A DNA stretch of 64,000 nt, from positions 110,201,201-110,265,200 of the forward strand of contig OY856187.1 of NCBI GenBank assembly GCA_963693315.1, given 5' to 3'. Below are positions 33,830 through 45,991 of the stretch, piece after piece. Source of the DNA: Diogma glabrata (Eukaryota; Arthropoda; Insecta; Diptera; Cylindrotomidae). A program made the translations under genes and the position numbers. How positions within the stretch are numbered: position 1 is the stretch's first letter; each line of letters opens with the position of its first letter. A model generated the notes under the pieces. The model was not told the origin of the DNA, made no database searches, and saw nothing but the letters and a program-made list of their open reading frames with translations.

Positions 33830-36420
33830 ATTATTTTTACTTTTAATTCTTCATTATTAAACTGGAGTAGAATTTGGAGATTTCCATACGTTAGAACTCA
33901 TTTTCAGATTCACAATTTTATTTGGACTTATGCAGTTGATGTCCATGATAACTTCATCCACAATATCAGATACAACCACTTCAAGTTGAAATGAGTATTG
34001 CCGATTTCTATGTTAATAATTTTCTGGCCTTTATTACTTATGATATGACATTTAATTTCTATCACTCATCGGCGGTGAAGAAGAGCGCAAACCCTTTGTT
34101 TGCACAAAGTAACATTTTTTAGAGAAATGACATAATCCATCATTATAATTCAGATAGTAACAAAAAACAAAGTAGATATTGTAGATTTTACGATCGTGAT
34201 GAAGTTCGATGACAAGGAACAATTTCCTATACAAGTAAAGTATAGGTACATGTAATAAAATTCTGTAATTATTTTTTCAACACAACGGTAGACAAAATTA
34301 CCTATATTTCAAGTGTTTTTTAACATCATAAGATAACTTGAGAAAAAAAATCTCACAATTAATCAAACAATAAAATAACGATTAACCACCATTTTAAAGA
34401 ATCTGAAGAAGAAGAAATATAAAAATAATGTTAAATTCAAATAACAAATATTTCTAAAAAATGTTCATCTTATAACAAATAAAACCGCCTTCGAATTTGT
34501 TTTTAATTTTCTGTATTTTTATTTTATTATTTTTTTTTATTGTATTTCAACGTGAACTTAAAACCTTACCTCCATACAAAAACAACAATATATAAACCAC
34601 TGAATAACACAAAGTCTGGTAATTTTTGTTATGTTGATTAATTAATGATGTTTGATAGATAATTATATTTTAATATTTTGTTGGTCAATAAAATAAGAAC
34701 AAAATTAGAATTTGATTGTAAAAATTTCTATTGAGATTGGAATCGATGTGAAGAAGTGATGAATTATTTGAAGGTTTGGCGGGGAATTAAATTATTTTAA
34801 TGGTAACTGTTTTTTGATTTGAAAGGCTTTTGCGTTGTAAAAATAATCAACACATCATGTAAAATAAAAGTTTGATTGCTTCGTATTTGATTGAGAGCAA
34901 CAAAAAACAAGATAAATAATTATTGAGATGTAAAATTAGCTTGCACATATACTTTTCATATAGGTAAGGATCTGGAATGTACTATATCATGGTTCTATTA
35001 TACCATTAAATAATCTTACACAGATTCCACAAATTCTGAACTTCCTAGTACAAACGGCGCTAAAGCTATAGCTTTACACTGTAGCAATATACTAGATAGC
35101 ATAGCATAAATATGGTATTAGTTAGACCAAATTAATTTTGATTCCACCGTTCTCACCGTTCCAATTATATTCCGAAAATGTTACAGTGTAAAATCCAACT
35201 TAAATGATAGCATAGTAAAAGTGCATTTTACAATCTGTATTCTGTAGCATCTGTTGTCGATAACAAACAAAATGTTGATAATAACTAAAAAAATAAGAGC
35301 ATAAAATCTAAGTAAAACCTCAAAGAAAAGTGAAAACATGGAGCCATATTACAAATTTCCAACTAATATTTTTCGATTTAATATAACTATTCCTACAATA
35401 ACTTGGAATAGTAGATTCTTGTATGAGTTTAGAATAGTGGCTATTCTTCACGAGGATGAAGTTTCACGGAACGAACTAAGCGAGTGGAGAGAATCATCCG
35501 AGTGAAGAATTGCCATCATCCTATGCGAAAAGAAAATTTTCAGTTTGCCTGCTAATGTTTTTATCATCATAATGAAATACATCATAGACATGCATAGAAA
35601 AACAAAACAATTGACATCATACAAAAAACAAAATCAAATATTTACATTTTTTGGTATAGAAATATCAAAAGGTTAGAATGAGAACAATAATAAAAATTTA
35701 ACGGAAAATGTTAAATTTTTTATTTCATATTTTATGTATGCACTTTTCTCGTTTCTCTTTTCTCTTAACCCCCCCTACCTATTTTTCTGAAAATTCATTA
35801 ACTTTCTCCCGAGATATTAAATATTTTTTATTTTTGGCCAAAAATCAAAAAAATGGCCACATTCGTGCCAAGTCCGGAAATTAGAAGTTGTTTAAAGTAC
35901 TTCTGCACACCTTTCTTGACGAATTAAAAAAAGTTTTAGGTTGATCTGAGACTATTGTCAATTAGTTATGTGTGATTTTACTTCCATTCTTGTATTAAAA
36001 GACTAAAAATTAATTTTAATATTTTATTTGTTTATGAAAATAAGAAAAAAATTAAACAAATTTTCTGTCAAATCAAAAATGTATTAGTCAAATTTTGTCC
36101 GAATCTCTGCGGTTTGTAAAAGAATGACCCATTTATGGTGTTTTTTGTAGTCCCGCGCAATCAATTAATTTATTTTGAAGTAAAAATCGTTTTTCAATTC
36201 ATTTAAAATTTGTTTTTTATAGAAAATTAAACGTAGAACACCGTGGTCATACTTAAAACTCATACACGTAATTTGGGACAATGACTAAAAATCGAGTTTA
36301 ATATTTTATTTGTTTATAACAATAAGAATTTGTTAATAATTTTTATGAATTTTATTTGTTTTTTTTAATTCCATTTTTCAGTTTTAAAATTAAAACAGAA
36401 GCTTTTATCTTTAATAGAAC
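33830..36420. other. AT-rich stretch, no gene identified
   Basis: No coding signal. A CGGAACGAACTAAGCGAGTGG patch near 35465-35490 sits between ACGAGGATGAAG and CTTCACTCGG-like words, suggesting an old small inverted-repeat element. GACTAAAAATYRA-TTTAATATTTTATTTGTTTAT recurs about 283 bases apart (36001 and 36283), a diverged tandem pair. Confidence 0.4.
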
Positions 36421-36924
36421 CTAAGCTATGCATTTTTGAAAATAAGTCGTCAAGCCAAAATTCAGGAATCTCTCGAAATTTGGATCCGCTCTATTTTCCA
36501 AAAAAAAAATTCTCGAACATGTATATCTTTTTTTTTTATATAAAACCAAAACCCCGGTCTTATAAATAAAATATGAAAATATGAAAATATAAAACCAAAA
36601 CCCCCATTTTTTAGCACAGAAAAAATCGTGAACTTGTAGCGCCATTTTGAAATTAAAACTCAATATAAAAAAAATTGAAAAAAATCGCTTCAACGCCATC
36701 TAGAAAAATAAAACTCCATATAAAAAAAAATCAAAAAATTTAATCAATAGCACTTATCCAATTTTTTGCATATGGTAATGTTCATTGTTTTTTTAAGATG
36801 GTGTAAATGAATTGGGCTTGTAGAATATCGGAGGTTTTGATAAAACTCGTAAAAAAAATTTAGTCAAATCAAGAATGTGTCGGTCACACAGGTGTTCGGT
36901 TTGTACAAAAATGACCCATATGTG
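36421..36924. other. AT-rich stretch with local repeats
   Basis: AAAACCAAAACCCC-type words repeat at 36541-36605, and a TTTGTRAAARAATGACCCAT-type word at 36112-36132 recurs at 36900-36920 just before the transposase pseudogene. No coding signal. Confidence 0.4.
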
Positions 36925-37311
36925 AATGGTTTGCTTTACAATTTGATGAGTCAGCTGGCATATCAGATACCGAACAGTTGGTAGTCATGGTAAGAATGGT
37001 TTTTAATGACTTTAAAAGAAGAGCTGTTTATAATATTGTTAATGAAAGGGTGAACATCAGGTCAGGACATATTCAACACATACGGAACATATGCAAAATC
37101 AATAGATATAACTCTCCACAAGCTATCTGCAATCATTAACTGACGGGGCACCATCAGTGATGGCAATATCAACGGATTTGTTGCCCTGGGTGAGAGAGAT
37201 AAATTCTTTTCTAGCTTTATGGTATACCATTGTGCTATCCACCAGAAAGTTCTATGCAGTAAAATGCTTTCATTTTTCCATGTTATGAAAATAGTTTGTA
37301 ATGGAAAACAG
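36925..37311 (+). pseudogene. hAT transposase fragment, GTF2IRD2/ZBED5-like, 5' part
   Basis: From about 36927 the plus strand reads WFALQFDESAGISDTEQLVV followed by MVRMVFNDF. After frameshifts it gives a segment matching the THKLSAITTDGAPS and INGFVAL region (around 37110-37190) and then SSFMVYHCAIHQKVLCSKML and FHVMKIV. This order is that of the domesticated/transposon hAT group that includes GTF2IRD2 and ZBED5. It starts abruptly, so the N-terminus is missing. Stops and shifts make it inactive. The family assignment is from memory of these motifs. Confidence 0.8.
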
Positions 37312-38937
37312 TGTTGCAAAACGTTATTCGTAACGTAACGCAAAAACGAGATAATTAAATGAAATAGTGTTATTAATAATATTTTTTTTCGTAACGTTTT
37401 AAAAATTCATTTGCGTTACAATAACGTAAAACGTAACGATAACGTTAATATTTTATTTCGTTTTTTTGGATGATTTTTTGTATAATTATATGAAAATCAA
37501 AGTGCAAATATCGGTTGTATGAAATCCGATTTGTCTGCCTTTTTCAATTTCTGTGCACGCTTTAACTAAAGGTTTTAGTAGTTCTAAAATTTGTTGATAT
37601 TTGTTTCGAGAAATTTGTAAAATTTTAAGTTTATTTTTAAAGACCAGGGTAGAAGCCATTAAAAATAATAAAAAGTGAAAAAAATAATAGTAGGATGAAA
37701 CGCATTAGAAAAGCAGGAGAATATTATAAAAATGAAAGAAAAAATAATTTACGGGCGATCTGAGGTCGGGAAGGGGAAGGGGTGAGTTGTTAAGGATAAA
37801 AAACGGTTTATCTCGATTTCCGGCAAAACTAAAAGTCCTATGGAAAAAAAACTGAATAACAAAGTTGTAGGTAATAAAAAGGTCTAAAACTTTTGCATAG
37901 AACTTTTTTTTCACATAACCTCAAAATTTATGTGAAAAGTTCAAAAAACCAAGTTTTTGGTTTTTTATTTTTATCTTTTACAAAAAATTTTTTTTTCACG
38001 AAATTTAGTGAAAACCTACCTTTTATGTCCCAAATACGCTGTAATTTATTTGATTTGAAATATGTATTTTTTCACCCTATTTTGAATTAATATCTAAAAA
38101 GCACCCTAATTTTTAATCGAAAATTCACCCGTCAAAAATCAACTTTTTTCAAAAAGTTGGTAAGCTTTCTGTTCGTTGAAATCTCTCCTTTCCGATGGTG
38201 AAAAAAAATATATATCTATAGTAAATCTTCTCAGAAAATGCAAAAAGCAAAAATACCAACTTTTTGAAAAAGCTGATATTTTGACGGGTGAATTTTCGAT
38301 TGAAAATTAGGGTGCTTTTTCGATATTAATTCAAAATAAGGTGAAAAAATAAATATTTCAAATCAAATAAATTACAGCGTATTTGAGACATAAAAAGGTA
38401 AGTTTTCACCAAATTTCGTGAAAAAAAATTGTTTTTGTGAAAGATAAAAATAAAAAACCAAAAACTCGGTTTTTTGAATTTTTCATATAAATTTTGAGGT
38501 TATGCGAAAAAAGTTCTATGCAAAAGTTTTAGATCTTTTTGTTACCTACAACTTTGTTATTCAATTTTTTTCCATAAGACTTTTAGTTTTGCCGGAAATC
38601 GAGATAAACCGTTTTTTACCCTTAAAAACTCACCCCTTCCCCTTCCCGACCTCAGATCGCCCGTAAATTATTTTTCCTTTCATTTTTATAATATTCTCCT
38701 GCTTTTCTAATGCGTTTCATCCTACTATTATTTATTTTGTTTGCAAAAATTATCGACCCTGGTCTATTAAGATTACATTTAATTTTAAAATGACGTAACT
38801 AAAGCGTTATAGCATAATGAAATATAATATTTTTGTGTTCCATAACGAAGTAACGTACCGAAGAAACTAATATAATGTTTTAAAAACGAAACGCATAACG
38901 TTACGATTTTTTTTTCGTTTTGCAACAAGGATGAAAA
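37312..38937. mobile_element. Terminal-repeat element with CGTAACG subterminal repeats, inserted in the hAT transposase
   Basis: Left end TGTTGCAAAACGTTATTCG (37312) and right end CGTTTTGCAACA (to 38937) are inverted. Both sides carry many AACGTAACG/AACGTTACG words (37325-37455 and 38790-38910). The transposase homology that stops before it resumes directly after it (MKIVNSIRA), showing that it is an insertion. ATGAAAAT occurs at 37285 and 38941, but the exact target duplication is ambiguous. The interior is largely the foldback at 37641-38765. Confidence 0.78.
37641..38765. mobile_element. 1.1 kb foldback element, arms of about 520 bp
   Basis: Left arm 37641-38162 and right arm 38254-38765 are near-identical reverse complements around a spacer of about 91 bases. 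The ends read AGACCAGGGT and ACCCTGGTCT. The arms include GAGGTCGGGAAGGGGAAGG, AAATTTATGTGAAAAGTTC, TTACAGCGTATTTG (right arm sense) and ACGGGTGAATTTTCG. It has no transposase. The high arm identity indicates a recent or converting structure. A fragment related to its arm lies at 44820-44975. Confidence 0.92.
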
Positions 38938-39310
38938 TTGTTAATTCTATTCGAGCATCTCCTTTACAGCAGTGACTGTTCAAGGCTTTACTAGAAGGTT
39001 TTGAAGATCAATACGATCTTATCTTGAATGCAGAAATATGATGGCTCAGTAAAGGTAAGGCGTTTATAAGATTTTTAAGCTTAGATCAGATTTTAAGAAC
39101 AGATCAAAAAATTAATCGACTCTAAAAATCAACATTTTGATCAATTGAACGATCCTTACTTAATCGATTTTAGGTTTCTAAAGGATATTTGGGAAAATTT
39201 AATGCTTTAAAATTGGAACTTCGGGGTAAAGAGAAACATATTGATACAATGATAGGCTCTGTAAACCCATTTAAATCTTGATAAAAAGGTCAACGGAAAA
39301 TTATTCTATT
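38938..39310 (+). pseudogene. hAT transposase fragment, GTF2IRD2/ZBED5-like, 3' part
   Basis: Resumes as MKIVNSIRASPLQQ, then LFKALLEGFEDQYDLILNAE, then WLSKGKAFIRFLSL. After a region without homology near 39070-39150 come YLIDFRFLKDI, LKLELRGKEKHIDTMIGSV and NPFKS near 39160-39285. These match, in order, the WLSRG-VL and LAFL-D-T-HLN-LN-LQGK blocks of the family. Frameshifts and in-frame stops are present. Confidence 0.8.
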
Positions 39311-42300
39311 CAAACAAGCATTAAATTTCAAAAAACATCATAGTTGATTATAACAAAATCGAAATTATTTTAATCTTTCTTGTTAATTTTATAAAGAAAA
39401 AACCCTGTGAGAGAGGAACTATTGTTTTTCTGTGGTGAGATTTTTCCAGATTCAGATTAGATTTTCAGATTTCAAAAAAACTCGCAATTATTGTGCAATT
39501 TTAGAATAAAAGATAGAGTTACGCCCGACTATGGAAGAAATTTCGGTTTTTGTTTGTTGTAAAAACAAACAACAATAATCCCGTTTGACAGATGTGGAAG
39601 CACGCGAGTTTAGTTATGGAACTAGTAGATTGAGGGGTTAAAACATTTTTATGCAAAGAAAAATAAGACAAGGGTGCCTTCAATTCTCCAGGTCATTCTT
39701 CTTACACTTCAGATATCAAATCTAAACGTAAATATGTGTTATAGTATAGTGTGATTCTCGCTTTCTCGATAGATCTGTGACGATTCAATCGATAACTGGT
39801 GCGTTTTTTTTATGTGGTTTTGTTTTGGTGTTTGGTAAAACATCTTCTTACTTGATGAAATGCTTGTTTGAATAGAGTAATTTTTATTTGACCTTTTTAA
39901 AGTAGGTCTCAATAGATTATATACCATTAATTTCTCGATTTGTTCTAATTTCGTTATTTGTCAATTTAAACTCTTTAGGCATTTCCATTTTCAGCATTTG
40001 CACAGTACACCTCGGATCGCAAAGTGATCGTAGTTGATGGCATTCTCCAGAAGTTTCAGGTTATTGTTTGTTATCAACGTTTACCCTGCAATAGACATCA
40101 AACCATTTATTTTTTGTTTTCGATGACTGCTTTCGATGGATATCTTTTTAGTTGCTATACAAATTAATTCCAGTATTAAATTGAGACCCTTATGTCGTAC
40201 TAACAATTTTCAATAAATATCTTAACTATATAACGACAAAACTATTCAACAGTTAATAAATTATACACTTAATTTAATTATTTATTTAAACTGTCATTAA
40301 TCCAAGTCGTTAAAATCTATGTACATAGAAAACAACAATTATTTATCATTAAAAATCCCACATACCGCATCTGTCTTATATACATCAACAAAACTAAACA
40401 AAAACTATAAGTAACTCAAAAAAACCTAAACTCCCTTTAATTAAATTTATAAAAAAAAAAATAAATTGATAAATCTAAAAACATAAACATATTATACCGT
40501 AGCTTTCTCTCATGTAAGTATCTCAACAATAATAGCTTGGATTTAAACACGATCGATGTGAGCGTAGATTATTTAGTGTATTTTGTCTAGAAAAAAGAAA
40601 TAATTTGATGTCTATTATTCTACATCATAATTATAATCAAGATCATTCATATATGAAAAATCATGATCATAATATCATAACGATGATCATATTATAAAAA
40701 TTGAGTTTAAGTTTTTGATATGATTATTTGCTTCAACGGATTAGAAAGGGTTGAATGAGTTTGTGGTAATAATAATCAAAATACAAATTCAAGGATTTAA
40801 TAGGAATTTAATTTTCAAACCAAGTCAGACTATCAGAATAGCAAATCCTAAATTAATAAAATTATATTGGTTGACGAACATGATGACGATCATGATCACA
40901 TAAATATTATCTTTTCCTTTGAGAAATTTTTTTTCTTATAATAAAGATAATTCTTTATATAATTATAAAGATGACGGATGAACAAGAGGCCAATAGAAAT
41001 TGGACATAAAAAAGTAAGACGATTGAAGAATTCAAAGAATTGAAATAACAATGTAATGATAATTTGAATGTAACGAGTTAAAGAATAAGAAAATGATGAG
41101 AATCAAGGTATATATTTTTTGTTATTGTTGTTCATATGATGAAATACCGAGATTGTTTATTGAGGCGAATGAAAGGGATAAGAGGAAAATTACGAAATAA
41201 TAAAAAAAATTATCAATAAAATTGTGAAGACAGTAATTGAACTTGAGAATTCTGAAGTGGAATAAAAGTTGGTTTAAGTTATTATTCAGACTACGTATTT
41301 GGGTTGAGTGTGTTTTTAAGACCAAGAGGATGAAGAGTACATTGGTATGGAGTGATTTTGGTTTACCAAAAACATTAAACAATTAAGTATGAAGATGATG
41401 TACAAATCTTTATTTTTCATCTGTTCAATCTAATTACCATTAAAAATTTGAAAAAAAATCTAATCATATATAAATTGAAAATTAAACATTTTTACAGACG
41501 TTGTCTCCTATATCAACAAAACAAACATCTGTTACGTAATTGTCAACAAAAAAAACTATTGAGATATTTTTTCTTTCTTCCCTTCGATTTAATTAAATTA
41601 AAAGAAAGTAATTTTGAGTCTTTTTTTCTTAAATTTATCAGTTTTTCTAACTCATGATTATGGAAATAATTAGAAATAATCAAATTCTATTCTATCGTAT
41701 TTTACGTTTTGTTAAAATTTTTGACCTCATAAAAACCTTAGTTACAATAATAAAAATAAAAATAATTGACCTTTCACATTGAGGTAAATAATAGAAAAAC
41801 GTTTAAAAATAATCCCACCCAAAAGTAATGATGATTATTAAAATTATTCGTCTCCAGTTTGAAGATGATGAGTTGCATTCTACAAAAACTGATGGTTTGT
41901 GTCAAACATTTCAATTTATTGTATATTCAAATTGCTTATCAAAGAAATTCAAATTACCACAAAAACGATAACAACAAGAGAAAATTCAAATAAAAACCGT
42001 TACATTAATTTCTCGGTGGATTGCAATTTACAAAATGCAGAAATAATTTAATGATAATCGTTACAATTTTTTTACACAATCGTGATCTGGGAAATTTTTT
42101 AAAAAAAGTTTCAGAATATCATAAGTTAGAAACATAAAATAAGATTAAATTTCGATGAGTTTTGATTTTATTAGATTACAAACGATGATGGAAAATTGAT
42201 TTGATCAACGCGGTATTACAAAGTAAAACTTAAAAATGCAAATAAATGTTGTGGTCACGAGCGTCAGAAATTTGGTATAACCATTTTTGCCGATTGGTTT

Positions 42301-42894
42301 TAGCTGAATATGAATCGTATAGTCTGTGACGATCATAGAATGAAACAAATACTTCACGAATATGCATATTTAAAACACAAACGAGTTTAATATTTTCAAA
42401 TTAAAAACAATATTACTATAATTATTTGAGAAAAGTTGTATGAAACTCGTCCTTTATATTTATAATGGAAAATTTGTATTTGCTAGGTGCAAGCTTTGTA
42501 TTTGTGTAAATAGAAGTGCTATTATTTGGAATTTAATCTAAAATTGTTTAAACTAACCAAAACTTATCATAACGAACTTGGCTCATTTCTTTTGGGAGAC
42601 AACGTTTCGGTTGGAGATTCAGTGCAGTCAATCAACAGTCATATCAATATTCAATCAGTTAATTAAAAGTGTGCATCTTCCACAAACAGAAGTGTCACCA
42701 ACCTTCGAAAGCACAACATTGTGGTACTAAAATATTGTAAAATTAGTAGTGTATTAAACAATAATTGCACTACAATCTCTTGTAGCAAAATGTACTATTT
42801 TCCATCATTGTTTTAAAATTTTTCATTATTTGTTAAAATTGGCAGTTGAAATCGTTAAAAGGTAAATAAAAAAGTAAATTTTTCCATGGTAATT
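39311..42894. other. AT-rich stretch, nothing identified
   Basis: Long, very AT-rich stretch with only short chance ORFs on both strands. GATCATGATC-type palindromic words cluster at 40638-40690 and 40880-40900. No gene, RNA or element is recognised. It may be a large intron or intergenic DNA. Confidence 0.45.
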
Positions 42895-43522
42895 AGGGTT
42901 CCGTTTTTTATACGGAACACTATTGGTGAGAGTAAAACGAGTTTTTCACATTATATCGATTATCTAGTAAACTATAAATGCTATGGACCTGAAATTTGAG
43001 GTGCGTATAAAACTAACCTGTCCACATAAGATGACAGATACAAATAAAACTAAAGTTGTTTTCGTTTGATTTACAGAGTTACGATGTGAGACCTTTGAGA
43101 AAATACATTTTTTTATAGATTCAAGTATAGGGTATCATATGAAACGGCTTCATTTCAGTATTCCTTAAAAATTTGTTTTGGAGTTTTACACGTCACCATT
43201 TTTTGTATAATTTGGAAAAATGACGTTTTCTTCGTGTTTTCTTACCTCAATTAGCTCCGAACCTAACTGATCGAAAGTCTTCAAATGTATTTGGAATGAT
43301 TAATTAAAAATTAGTACGTTTTTAATAAAAAATATATAGAAGTATCATATACTAATAATTATATTTATTAAGGGGGTGGAAATGAGGAGGGGCAAAACAC
43401 TATTTAAAATCTTGTCAAGTGGGATTTCATTTGAAAGAGCACCAAATTTAGAAAACATTGAAATTTTTTTTAGAATTTTGCGATGCACAGTTTTTGAGTT
43501 ATAGTCAAAAAAGTGTTACTTT

Positions 43523-43998
43523 CAGACCGTTCCCCTCCCCCCTACGTTTCGACACTGACTTACAAAAAAATTTGTAAAAATTCACAAAGCTAGGAAACTA
43601 GTTAAATTTTGTGCGAAAACTATAGGGAGGTCTCAAATAATTATATTTCTGTGTGTTTAGGGGACCGGGGTAGAGAGGGTAAAAAAAAACATTTTTGACC
43701 TAAGCGAGTGGGGTATCATTTGAAAGAGCACCTAATTTAGAAATCATTGCGAATTTTTTTAGAACTTTGTGTTACACAGATTTTGAGTTATGATCAAAAA
43801 GTGCAAAATTCAGACCGATCCCCCCATCCTACGTTTCGACACTGATTGACAGAAAAATTTGTAAAAATTCACAGAGCTAGGAAATTAGGTAAATTTTGTA
43901 CGAAAAACTATAGCGAAGTCTCAAATAATTATATTTCTGTGTGTTTAGGGGACGGGGGAAGAGAGGGTAGAAAAAAACGTTTTTGACTTAAGCGAGTG
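43523..43998. repeat. Tandem units of 288 bp inside copy 2
   Basis: Shared landmarks CAGACCG, CTACGTTTCGACACTGA, AAAATTCACA-AGCTAGGAAA, CTCAAATAATTATATTTCTG, TGTGTTTAGGGGAC and TAAGCGAGTG occur twice, 288 bases apart; the second unit is incomplete. Confidence 0.85.
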
Positions 43999-44499
43999 AG
44001 GCGTTAATTCGTGTTCTTGAGATATTTAATTTTAAAGATTTTTAGTCGGTCTGAAATTCTAATTGTTCATCATTTTTTCGAACAATTTTTATCATTAAAA
44101 AATTTTAACCACTGAAGTTCGAGAAAATAATGAACAATTACAATTTTAATCGGACTAACAATCTTTAAAATTAAATACTCATCTCTGTAATTTTGTTTTA
44201 TTTTAAAGTCTTAACAAAGTCTTGTCTTGCCATTCTTCTTACGTACAATGGCCATAGGTGAGCACTAAGGGGAATTGCTTACAACAATTACACCAAGCTA
44301 AAGCATTCTATCGAGTTCTTCATACATAACCTTTGACCATAAGGTTTGAACTATACATACAAAAAAAAAGTTAAAATTTAATTGATTTTAAAATTTTTTG
44401 TTAATGGAAGTTGTTCGAAAAAATGATGAAAAATTCAAATTTCAGTCGTACTAAAAGTCTTTAAAATTAAATATCTCAAGAACAAGAATTAATGCCTCA
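43998..44499. repeat. Inverted repeat, arms about 108 bp, inside copy 2
   Basis: GAGGCGTTAATTC, then TTCTTGAGATATTTAATTTT, then TCATTTTTTCGAACAA (43998-44105) is mirrored by TTGTTCGAAAAAATGATGA, AAAATTAAATATCTCAAGAA and GAATTAATGCCTCA (about 44391-44499). The 285-base spacer contains another diverged inverted copy of the same core (ATCGGACTAACAATC near 44150). Confidence 0.75.
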
Positions 44500-44819
44500 T
44501 TGTAAATTTGATATATTTTATAATAAAGATGCATCCATTTTCAGAAAAAAAAATTAATTAAATTCTAATTAATCTTCGATCCTAGCGCCATCTTTAAAAA
44601 AGTTTTTTTAATATTTTTATTTAAAAATTAATTACAAAAACCACAAACTAATTTTATTTCAAACGCCTAACTAACTAACTTTTTCATCGATAGTGTTCTT
44701 TTACATTCACGGAACCCTTCGCGAGCGAATTTTATTCGCACTTGTCTGACTTTTTTTTTATTTATTATACCATCTGAAATTAGACGTTTCAACAAAAATA
44801 ACTTATTTTTTAAAAACTG

Positions 44820-44975
44820 TTTCCAGCACATGGGGATTTTGGGGTGAAAATGAGGTCACTGTTTTGGTTTAAATACTAAATTAAACGTAAAAATAAATAT
44901 TTTGATTCAAAAAAATTACAGCGAATAAGGGATATAAAAGGTAAGTATCCACCAAATTGCGTGAAAAAAAACAAT
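44820..44975. repeat. Fragment related to the foldback arm at 38254-38765
   Basis: AAATAAATATTTTGATTCAA, ATTACAGCG, GGGATATAAAAGGTAAGT and CACCAAATTGCGTGAAAAAAA follow the same order as 38340-38425 in the foldback right arm. Divergence is moderate. Confidence 0.6.
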
Positions 44976-45840
44976 TTTTACTTCACCACAATTTTAAATT
45001 GTGTGAAGTAATGCAATCTATCGAGAAAAATAAATCTTACTTTCCCCAATTTTTGTTTTTTCTTTTGTTTTAGATTATTCTCTATCTAACTAGCCAATAA
45101 ACATTTTGGTGTACATCTGTGTGTGGGTGGGAGGGTGGTTACGTGACATTCCTACATAGGATCTTGATGAAACTTTGGCAAATGATCAAGGTTCACTTGA
45201 AAATGGAAGATCTGGATTCATTTCAAATATGGACAAAATGGCGTCGGATCTCCCGAACACCTCGTAGTGTACCGCTTTTACCTTTTCACCTTCCAGTTTA
45301 TATGTCAGTCGCCAAATTTGCGACTCACTTGTATATTTTAGACAAATAGTCCAAAAAAATATGCGACGAAAATCGTAGTAAATACTAATAAATTGTTGAA
45401 TTTTATTTTATTTTCATTTAAAATTATATGCAGAAATTAGTATACTACATACCCAGAACTGTAAAAAGCATTTTACATGCGAGGGAAAATATTGCGCACG
45501 AGACGCGTAGCGGCGAGTGCATTACCTTCACGAGCATGGAAAATGGTTTGCAGCTCGAGTTTTGTTTTATACTTTTCCTACGACGCACGTTGTTTTAATG
45601 CCCAAATGCTTGAAATGAAAGCCCGAATTACTTGAAAAAAGGAACTACTAATTATAAATTTTGCATTTAATAGTTTACAAATAGTTTACAAATTGTGGAA
45701 GGCTTTGCATTATTCTGTATCAAAATGAATTGAAATATTTAACGTTTAAAAATCAAATTTTTCTTTAATTAAAAATCTTTTTATTAAAAGTGTTAGGTAA
45801 TATATATACATATATGAATATAAATTACGTAACACTTTTT
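44976..45840. other. Non-coding stretch with repeat-like and CpG-containing patches
   Basis: The section 45110-45350 looks like a dispersed insect repeat (TTGATGAAACTTTGGCAAAT, then ATGGCGTCGGATCTCCCGAA); its 76-codon frame has no recognisable domain. At 45480-45600 a CpG-containing patch includes GCGCACGAGACGCGTAGCGG. No gene is supported. Confidence 0.4.
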
Positions 45841-45856
45841 ATTCTCATTACGTTGC

Positions 45857-45952
45857 ACTTAATGTAATAATCAATTTACATGTCATGGATAGTGTGATGT
45901 AATTGATAATTTACTGTGATAGGAGTAGAAAAATTGATTATTACAATAAGTG
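45857..45952. repeat. Small inverted repeat beside the heptamer array
   Basis: CACTTAATGTAATAATCAATTT (45857-45878) pairs with AAATTGATTATTACAATAAGTG (45931-45952) apart from one mismatch, spacer about 52 bases. It ends a few bases before the TAAAATG array and may be the element from which the array expanded. Confidence 0.8.
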
Positions 45953-45991
45953 TTAGATGTAAAATGTAAAATCTAAAATTACATTTCTGTC

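Larger units (their letters stand above)
42895..44750. mobile_element. AGGGTTCCGT-ended repeat element, copy 2
   Basis: Left end AGGGTTCCGTTTTTTATACG (42895) and right end TCACGGAACCCT (about 44707-44718) followed by CGCGAGCGAA and GCACTTGTCTGAC. This matches copy 1 at 12142-13790 at both ends. Inside, CAGACC-TTCGACACTGA units start at 43523 and 43811 (period 288). The interior is non-coding and the order of landmarks matches the fragment at 21085-21930. Confidence 0.72.

Noticed and set aside
37285..38948. ATGAAAAT as a certain 8-bp target duplication of the element at 37312-38937
   Set aside because: The left copy lies about 20 bases from the visible terminal repeat and an alternative register is possible, so the duplication is not assigned.
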